Assembly: GCF_910592395.1 (NCBI RefSeq)
Contig: NC_088308.1
Span: 10,927,001-10,991,000 of the forward strand
DNA: 64,000 nucleotides
Source: Lineus longissimus
Lineage: Eukaryota > Nemertea > Pilidiophora > Heteronemertea > Lineidae
Direction of reading: 5' to 3'
Part shown: positions 55,878 to 64,000 of the stretch, piece after piece
How the letters are laid out: each line of letters opens with the position of its first letter
Numbering within the stretch: position 1 is the first letter of the stretch
Notes under the pieces: generated by a model
Database searches by the model: none
The model's input: the letters and a program-made list of their open reading frames with translations, nothing else
Told to the model about the DNA's origin: nothing
Program-made: the position numbers and the translations under genes

Positions 55878-58800
55878 ATGCTGCAGTGTATACTTGTCGG
55901 CTTGCTTGTGGCGTTCGTTCGGTTTGATGACTACTTTCCATCGAGAAGCGCAATGAACGGTGGCTTGACTAACCATCTGGTACTCATGCCCCTCATAACG
56001 AATTTGCCCTTTTGCTTCTTACGGTGTTTAGGACCGAATCCAAGAGGTAAACATAGACATGCATATTTCGAGAGTCGGGTTGCCATTCCTTACGAGGTCG
56101 TTTTCTTCCTTTGCGTTGATTCTGGTAAGAATTTGGTGCTCGTTCACTGGCCGACTCTGTTTCCGGCTTGAGATAAGATTCAGAGTCCTTAACACACCCC
56201 AACTTACTTCTTCGGGCCCAGGCACAAGTAACCGTCGATCAGGTATATTCGTTTCATTCAAGCATGTGTGTTGAAGTGAAGTTTCTTGCCCGAAGTAACA
56301 AGTGATTACTGCGTCTTTTTCAGCTCTTATTGAAGCAGCCTTGGACGGGACAGATCCTAGTTCAACAGTGAAGTAGGTCACATTTCGGGAGTTGGAATGA
56401 TTGGAGTTTTCGCAAATCCCCCGAAACGTGAACGCCTATCCCATTGTTCAATCTCCTAATAACTATGTCGAACAACGGGATAGGAACGTTCCATGTGCCA
56501 ATGGCTAATTCCTAAGGGGGTGGGGTGGGAGTGTTGCTCTGATGTGCCAGGTGCATGGTCGCAGCCCGCAAAATTGACAGCAATTGGCAATCGCAGCGTG
56601 GCTGCTGCAGGAAAGGCCGATCTGAGTGATTGTTCACAGGAGGCTGCTGTCATCTTCCTCACACCTCTACTAGAAACCATCGGGGATCGAAAAATCTTTT
56701 CTTGCTATATCTTATTGGTTGACCCCCTTTTTCATAAATTGACATATATCTCCTACTCGACTCTGGTGAGTAACAATAAATTCAAATCACTGCTTAGACA
56801 ACATTGAAATTGAACCTCCAGTGTCGGGGCTATGTTGAAATACCAAAATTCCCTTGCGTGTCGCTCCAATGAATTTCAACTACATGTACACTAGAGAGGT
56901 TCGGATTTGGATTCGAGAGCAAGAACGAAAACTGCCGACGGTTTTCGTAACATCAAACCAAGCTAGTAAATTATACAGAAACAATTGTAGAGCACTCGCT
57001 CCACCCCAGCCTCCTGTGATCAGTATAAAGTAACAAGCTTTCTTCATGTTATCGGTTAACAAACAAAGAAACCTGGATGATTAAACCGTTTATATCATTG
57101 TGGAATTGTATACCTGTGATTTTTTGATCGTGTGTGTCTACTCTCCCACCGGACGTTAACGAACAGTAAACAGCACAAGGCATAAAGAAGTGGCATTTTT
57201 GACGACGAATATCGCGTTGGCTGCTATCAGAAATGCAATGAAACAGAGTGTCTTCAATGTCTAGAAAAAACAATGAAATTGGATCAACTTGGCTTGATGA
57301 CTCTGACCAAATTCTGAATCTCTCTATTTTAGCTCTACCCTTTATGGTATGGTATCTCACTAACAGAGACCCTCCGCCGCCTCGTGTTCAATAATGATTT
57401 TAAACCCGATCAATTCCTTCTTTTGATAAACTTTTCCTAGGATAAGCGGACCTGGTAAATTTGTCAATTCAAATATTGGTACAGTTTTGTACTTCACTTC
57501 AAAAAAGACATTTGTCGATTTCCCGATATTTGACTTGCATAAACTAAATGAGACAAGTGTTTCATTCTATATCAAACTTGATAGGAATCGACCACGACGC
57601 GCACGTTATTCATACCTGTTCAGATATGAGGATCACGATTGCTGTATGTCTATCAGAGTATTTACAGCTTCAGAGACGATAGAGTTTTACTACGGGCGAT
57701 TCGGTAATCCTCAAATTTTCGAAGAAGAGTATGGAAGCAGCCATGGAGGATATACAAATCAGTGGCGCCATATAGTTTTCAATATAATACACGTTCCAAA
57801 TGCGGAAAAGATGAGCCGTGACAATTACAACAACGTAATTACCAAGACAAAAATTTTTGATGTTTACTTAGACGGGAAGAAGCTGCCATTCTATTGGGAT
57901 CAAGGGGACATGAAATCCTTTGAAAAGAGGGTTTTTCTTGGTGGCTTTATCGGAGAAATGGCCAACTTCAAGCTGTTTCCTTGCCTTCTCGGAAAGGACC
58001 ACATCCAATCGTTGTGCAGACAGAGTAAGTAGTGTAGTTCCAACGGGACCAACTCCAAGAAATATCCCGTGTGGAGAGCATCCTTTTGGCAGAAGATAAC
58101 CTTGTCGATAGACATAGTCATGTCATCCTGATAATATCAGGCCATTTCACTCGATACATACTTGCGTAAGGAGAAGTCGTGTTGAAGGCCCTGTTTGCAA
58201 GAGGATGAGTCATGTAGACGGACAATCTCTTAGATAAATCTTGGAACACCTTTTCGACCAATGTAGTACACTGAAACCAAAGGACCAGTCGATGCAGACC
58301 GTTTTCGATAGTACATTTAAAGGGTGATATATTACAAGTAAAACAGAAGGTTTACCCAGTAAGCCGATCTATCAGCCAAAAATTACTGTCGCATTTCAAA
58401 TACCTTTACATTTAATATGCTGTAAAGTTGCATTTGGTGGCCGCCGCGCTAAATCGGAAAATTGTCACAGTCGATTATAGCGTATATTCCTTCTTTGAAA
58501 GAGTCTTGCTGTGTTCAATTTCTGGTAGTAATTGTCCTGGTTGACCGGTCAAGTAATTCAGGTAATGTCATGCCCCACCCTCTAATAAACTTTACGACTA
58601 GACCTATTCATCCAACCAGAATGCCTGCCCATGCATAAAAATCTAAGCCTTTTCATTCTGATTTCGTTCGCGCGACGGCTAATAATTATAATGCAACTTT
58701 CATGTAGCTCATATCTTGCTAATCATCTCTTTGCAAATGTTTTTTAGTGAAACCAAAAGGTAAGCCTGTATGTACTCAAACCCCTGGCTCAAACTCTTAA

Positions 58801-60286
58801 TGATCGCTATGGTGCATGTGTTGGAACCTTTTGGTACAGTATACAAAAGGAACGCTCTGTACAGAAAGTTTTTCAACAAACAGTTGACCATAGGCACCAC
58901 CAATTGGGCTAGACTTGAAATCCTAAAGCAACTGGAACTCCTTCAAAACAAGGTGAATGCTAATTTCAAGGTTGGTCTTTGTTTCCCAGAAAACGGACTT
59001 CCAGGTTTTATATGGACATTCACTTCATTTTGAAGAAGTTCTAAACGCTTTGGGATCAGTTCTAGCAAGAATGGTGGTACCTTTGGTCAAACCTTAACGG
59101 ATTGTCATCTTGACCCTCAATGTATTGACACTGCTCAGCTTCCAGACAACGAGCATGGGCGGAGGCAATATCGCTGGAAGTTCAGTATGGAAATTGTAGA
59201 TAATGGGCGAGAAATTTTTTTAATGCACCCTCCGAATTAGTCTGCGTAGGGTACGTGTATGTTGCGCCAGTCTTAACTTACTTGAAAGTTACATAGTTGG
59301 CCAGACCGTTTTTTCGTCAGGCTTTCTCCGACACTACCCGAGTCGTTCTCCTGGCTCGGTCGGTGTGGGTAGAGACCTTGGCAAGAATTATGGATGACCA
59401 AAAGGTTTATAGGATGGCCTGTTACAACCACTAATGTAAAAACCGACGCTTAATTTTAAAAAAATCAACGCCGAATGTAGAACTTTTTCCAACGCATAAT
59501 GTAAAAACTTTTGACGCGTTATGTAAACAAAGTTTACCTGTAGATATGAACTTTGTGTGGGCGGACGGTGGGTAGGTAGAGGGGGAGGTAACCAGGCGTA
59601 AAGAATGTGGTGGGCTGTTGAAATGCGGTGGATTGTGCCGCTGAAAATCATTTGCTGGGGGTCGGGACGCACATGCACATGGTTTTATGTTGCTAGCCAG
59701 GGGAGATTGGTGCCGAGTCAAATAATCGAGATAGTTTTCATCGCTTACTAAAATCCACTCGCTCAACGTACGCCTTCATCATATACCCAAAGTGCATTTG
59801 TCCGGTAGACAAAACCACTTTTGCCTAAAAGCCACCCTTTTTAGCTTCGACCATATTGTCCTTTCCCCAGTTTCGACGGAGAGGAGCTACACAGATATTC
59901 ACAACTACACTACCTCGAAAGAATTAGCTGTGAGATCGGATCTAGAATGCGTCAACAGATGCATTGAAGCTTTCAAAAACCTTGCCGTGAGATGCACAGA
60001 CTTAGAATATAACTCAAAAACTCTGGAGTGTGAGCATTTCTATCCGGTTGGTTGGTTGAATGCGAGCCAAGGTATGTCTATATCTTACGATATTATCAAC
60101 AACTACACACGATCTCTTCCAAACTACTGTATCGTTTGCTCTGCGTCTTTTTAGCTACATTTGTAATTGTCACGGTGTATAAAGGTATCGGTTCAGCTCT
60201 GGAAGAAATGCGGGCCTTTACCATGTTTACCCCTCAAAATGAACTTCGTTTTCTCGGCTTCTTTTGTGGCGTCATTTACCCTCCAG
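55878..60286 (+). CDS. Secreted PAN/apple and laminin-G-like domain protein (partial, six exons)
   Basis: Exons 55878-56046, 56324-56372, 57441-58024, 58749-58760, 59871-60071 and 60155-60286; junction phases 1, 2, 1, 1, 1 agree throughout, giving 382 codons so far. Exon 1: signal peptide (MLQCILVGLLVAFVRF) and a PAN-like piece with FCFLRCLG. Exon 3: a laminin-G/pentraxin-type jelly roll, with VSFYIKLDRNRP, YLFRYEDHDCCMSI, NQWRHIVFNI, FDVYLDGKKLPF and GGFIGEMANFKLFPC (about residues 74-267). Exon 4 is a 12-nt microexon (MKPK). Exon 5: PAN/apple with SDLECVNRC and VRCTDLEYNSKTLECE. Exon 6 is hydrophobic and unrecognised. Such proteins are extracellular, likely binding carbohydrate or protein. 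A donor GTAAGC ends exon 6; further exons lie beyond or outside the window. Confidence 0.65.
58025..58748. other. Intron 3 of the laminin-G/PAN gene
   Basis: No coding signal. It ends in CAAATGTTTTTTAG, the acceptor of the 12-nt microexon. Confidence 0.5.
59034..59240 (+). other. Orphan 68-codon frame inside intron 4
   Basis: It reads FGISSSKNGGTFGQ, DCHLDPQCIDTAQLPDNE, RRQYRWKFSMEIVDNGREIF. It is protein-like with two cysteines, but lacks a start and splice signals that fit the neighbouring gene. The preceding frame (58770-59033) is also open. It may be a decayed exon or repeat-derived protein. No family recognised. Confidence 0.2.
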
Positions 60287-60297
60287 GTAAGCACGTA

Positions 60298-61248
60298 CAA
60301 TCATGTTCAAAAGTTTATGGACACCAGTTTTTGCAAATTTTCTCAAAAACGGCTAATCCTATTGAACCCAAATTTTCACCAATGGTGGAGAATCTTCCTG
60401 GCTATCGAATGACGTGATAGTTGATATCAGGACCAATTGCATAACAAAGTTATTACATGATTTTGAGAGGCATCTATTTTTCACTTTTTGGTTGATGGAT
60501 TTTTTTAAATCGTATAAATCTTGCATCATACAGATAACAATGCTAAGACTTTCTGTGAAGAAAGTATTTGAAAATATCATTTACTTTTCATGATATATCA
60601 AAATATCAAAATTTTGAGATTCTGAAAATTTTGAGATTTTTCTGATTTTTCGATATAACCTAGTAGTACCCAGTAATTTTGAGATTTTTCTGATTTTTCG
60701 ATATATCCTAGTAGTACCCATGTCCCCTGAATGAATGGTGATTTTTTTCTGATTTTCAACTAAAGGAACATCTTGAAATTATAATATGAAAATTTTCATA
60801 CCACCAAGTATCCACCTTTTCTCAGCAATATTAGTTGCTAGCTGTGCTAAATTGGTGCCAATCGTTATTTGGGTATGACTTCTTAATGATACAGTTGCAA
60901 AAAAACCCAAAATATCAAATTATCAAAATATCAAAATTTTGATATTTCGATATGTCTCAAAACCGAAATGAGATTTATCCAAATTTTGTCACAGAAAGTC
61001 TTAGCAATGTGCAAGATATACTGTAGGGTAAATTTGGTTTTGAAAAATTGATTAACAAAAAAGTAAAAAAAGATGCCTCTCAAAATTATGTAATAACTTT
61101 GTTATGCAATTAGTCCTGATATCAGCTATCACGTCATTCGATAGCCAAGAAGATTCTCCACCATTGGTGAAAATTTGGGTTTAATAGGATTAGCCGTTTT
61201 TGAGAAAATGTGCAAAAACTGGTGTCCATAAACTTTTGAACATGATTG
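60298..61248. mobile_element. Foldback DNA element, 951 bp, TA target duplication
   Basis: Long arms of about 290 bp: CAATCATGTTCAAAAGTTTA, GACACCAGTTTTTGCA, CACCAATGGTGGAGAATCTT and ATGCAATTGGTCC-like motifs recur inverted up to 61248. TA flanks both ends. The centre is AT-rich with a 47-bp direct repeat (60629-60720, ending CTAGTAGTACCCA). Non-autonomous. It begins 11 bases after the last base of exon 6 of the gene above. Confidence 0.82.
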
Positions 61249-61640
61249 TACATGTAAGGCAAACCTACATGACTTTATACATTTACCCAACCTGACTGTA
61301 CATCATGGAAGGAATCTGAATGCATGAGTAATTCGTCATGTGGCCTAATCGGCCATTAAAAGAGAAACAATGACCTTTTTTATTCGAACTTTTTTCTAAA
61401 CATTTCTCACTATATTATCAAAACAGAAAATTCTGAAAAGATTGATATTCGTGCGCAACTTCATCAAAATCGAACGAGCGATGCCGGAGATATAAAACAT
61501 CATAATTCAGTATAATTAAAGACACATTACATATATATTTATAATCATCTTTAGTCATGTAAATTAAATTACATTACAAATGTGCAAAAGTGCAAGAGCA
61601 ACAAAAGTACAAAAAGTGATGACAAAGAAATGAAAGACCC
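61249..61640. other. Non-coding between foldback and LINE
   Basis: AT-rich; a continuation exon of the laminin-G/PAN gene could not be identified. Confidence 0.35.
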
Positions 61641-63450
61641 TCCCAATCCCTATAAATAAGGCATAGACATTTACACAGGGCTACCCAGTACAGAGTACCC
61701 CAAGAATTACATTCATGTTATCGATATCTATCCCCGAAAGTGAGTCTCTATACATTAACAAATCTCTGATAACAGCAGCAGTTTGCTGCAGTCTATAAAA
61801 CTCAGCCTTTAAAGGTACCTTAAAAGGAAGAGGAACGTGGTTTCTTGGTGTATCAAACTCACTAGCCAAGTGTGAGAGTGAATTTGATACATTGGAGCCA
61901 CTGCCATTCAAAGAAAGCGTACTCGCAAGATTAACATAGATATTGGAATTGTTTACAGCCATACGATAAAAGTTTAAAAATCTGTTTTGTAACAATGTTT
62001 TTATTGAACAGGTATCTAATATTAGTGGCAAAAGGGCACAATGAGTCCGAGGGTGAAGTCTACATAATTTCCGCACCGCTTTTCTCCATGCTGTATATAA
62101 TACGCCTACTACTTTATTATTTAAATCCCACAGGACTGTACCATAGAGTGACATGCAATATGAGTAAAAAAGTTTGATTTTCGTTTCAAAATTGCAAAAA
62201 TAAAACTTTGATATGAGGTCATTTCCCCGCCTATTGAAATCTGATACTGTTTTATGTATGTCTTGATTATTTATACTCAGTCCAATTAAGTTTCCTAAAT
62301 GGAGAGCAGTAGCTTCAGCAGTTACCCTGAAAAGTGATAAGTATTGGTATAAGATTTTCACCACCTGGTTCCAGACAGAAATATAACAACTGACATTTCG
62401 CGGGATTGAATTTGATGCAATAATCATTTGAGTATAATATAGCAACTTGTAATTTTGTGTTCAGCGAGAATTTTGTGGGACATAATAAAATAATATCGTC
62501 TGCATAAGCAAAAGCTCGCATGAAAGTGGTGCCAACATAACATCCAAAACCTGAAACTTTAAACCTCATAAGTAATTCGTCCATATATATTGAGAAAAGG
62601 AAAGGTGACAATATACCTCCTTGTTTTACACCGTTTGAAACATTGAAATAATTGGAATTGTTATTTCCCCATCTAATTCGCATTTTCTGCTTCATGTAAA
62701 GGTAGGCAATTATCCTGGCCATAGTTTGACATGGCCATAGTTGGACAAATTTCCTTCTTTAAAATCAACTTCAGTTAACCTGTGTACTGGACCCTATCAA
62801 AAGCTTGACTAGCGTCAAGTAACATAGCATATACTTGCCCTCCACCATTTAAATAGTATTTAATAACCTCACTGACAACAAATGTACAGTCAGTAGTTGA
62901 TACACCCTTTTTATAACCAAGTTGCATGTCTGAAGACTGAAGAGTATCGCTACATTTTTGTGAAATGACCATTTCATATAGTTCACAAAAGCAATGGCTC
63001 TATAGTTAGAGGAATCATTGAGTGAATCATTGAGTGATTGAGTGAGGAATCATTGAGTGATTTACGAGCATTCTTCGGAATGGGCAAAATGGTACCAGAT
63101 AACATATTATTAGGGGCATAACCGTGCCATAACATACTCGTAAAAAGAATTGATATCAGAATGTACAGCCTTGCCGTTCCATGTTTCAAGTGGTTCGTAG
63201 AGAGAACGCGTGTGGCCATCATTTTTGTTATACTTAAGTGAATTTACAGCAAGGATAATGTCATCAACCGTGGTGTGGTGCATATTAGAACACTCACTCT
63301 GGCCATTACAACACTTAGATGTGACAAGGTCATGGATATCACCTAAAACTGAGTCCATATCCTCTCTGTCATTTACTTCAAAGTAGTTTGAAGTAAATGT
63401 GTTTTTGATACATATATGATGTAAATCCATGCACTGATTTCATGCGCAGG
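61640..63450 (-). mobile_element. LINE reverse transcriptase remnant, frameshifted
   Basis: Reading right to left: TVDDIILAVNSLKYNKNDGH (63300-63225, finger region), a frame break, NYRAIAF-like and QLGYKKGVSTTDCTFVV, LLDASQAFDRV (motif A, near 62800), a break of about 50 bases, then VKQGGILSPFLFS (motif B), FAYADDIILL (motif C, catalytic YADD, near 62500) and YCIKFNPAKCQLL. After a further shift comes the thumb and C-terminal region to the stop at 61681 (KIKLFYSYCMSLYG, LWDLNNK). At least three frame breaks. The order of motifs and CR1/Jockey-like wording place it among non-LTR elements; the endonuclease is missing. No obvious 3' tail. Confidence 0.78.
63011..63061. repeat. Short tandem repeat within the LINE
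   Basis: GGAATCATTGAGTGA and shorter ATTGAGTGA units are repeated, expanding the LINE sequence and breaking its frame near the NYRAI region. Confidence 0.8.
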
Positions 63451-64000
63451 ACAGTGGTAGGGCATTTCACAATAGAACACGCCATTCTCCTGCTGAAATG
63501 CTGTTAGTGCTCAGTCACACTGCTCATGCTCACTGTCTTTACGTGGGAAGATATGTTTTCAAATACCTCGTTCCAGGATATATTTCAGCTAACTGACCCC
63601 CAAATGAGCCTAAAGTGCCAAATTAAAAAGCTCTATATCTGCGGTTCTACTTGCTTGGTTTTCATGAACCAAAAATGTTCGATAAAATACCGTTTTTTAT
63701 CGTTCTAGCGAGATTTTTAAAAGTCCAAAATAAAATGTATTTGTAATCATGTTTTTGTAAATGGTCAGTTACACAATAAATAACTTATTATAACCACCGC
63801 GGTGGAAACTACTTATTACCACCGCAGTGGTACTTCGAGAAAAGAAATAAATCAAATTAAGATAATGCATGACATACGGGCCACCGTACTCACATTCACA
63901 TGCCTGCCGGAATATTGCATTGCATTATAGTTCGTGAGAGTCTCTACATACATGCAAGTAGCTGGATAAAGCAAGAAGCTGAAATTCGTGGCACTTTTTG
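63451..64000. other. Non-coding window end
   Basis: Contains paired palindromes CCACCGCGGTGG (63797-63808) and CCACCGCAGTGG (63820-63831). No gene supported. Confidence 0.35.

Overview
The window looks like intron-bearing nuclear DNA of a marine invertebrate. It is AT-rich, crowded with microsatellites, TACATGTA-type motifs, foldback elements and DNA transposons, and has short exons bounded by GT/AG splice signals. I cannot place it in a phylum; lancelet, hemichordate, echinoderm, mollusc or brachiopod would all fit. No rRNA, tRNA, CRISPR or prokaryotic operon was seen. All multi-exon models below were built by eye from splice signals and reading phase, without transcript support.

Layout. 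1-4.26 kb: nested and inverted copies of an element ending at TGGA, with a perfect 26-bp hairpin near one end. 4.3-9 kb: mostly non-coding, with a 301-bp tandem repeat and a small foldback element. 9.7-19.0 kb and 26.7-34.9 kb: two collinear, diverged copies of one segmental duplication. Each carries exons of a small unrecognised gene (copy A predicts a 68-residue protein starting MGNFCSR). Copy A contains an 817-bp TGGA element in its last exon; copy B keeps the empty site. Between the copies, 20.9-25.4 kb holds an almost complete Harbinger/PIF transposon: a Myb/SANT-like gene on + with one in-frame stop, facing an intact three-exon HARBI1-type DDE transposase on -.

37.15-38.81 kb: a 1.66-kb foldback element that breaks a coding exon (38.82-39.08 kb, -). 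39.57-40.75 kb: 3' end of a LINE with a TAA tail. 43.76-45.39 kb (-): a three-exon gene for a 70-residue secreted peptide, with a fresh 153-bp tandem duplication across its first splice acceptor. 45.9-48.4 kb: a large inverted repeat. 49.16-51.70 kb: a Mutator-like element with FLYWCH plus MULE transposase, one frameshift, and terminal inverted repeats made of 16-bp tandem units. 52.47-53.57 kb: a second foldback element with termini like the one at 37 kb.

55.88-60.29 kb (+) is the main host gene: signal peptide, PAN/apple-like piece, a laminin-G/pentraxin-like domain, a 12-nt microexon and a PAN domain. A 951-bp foldback element sits 11 bp past the end of its last visible exon. 61.6-63.45 kb (-) is a decayed second LINE. 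Most of the window is therefore mobile DNA and its derivatives, with three small or partial host genes between.
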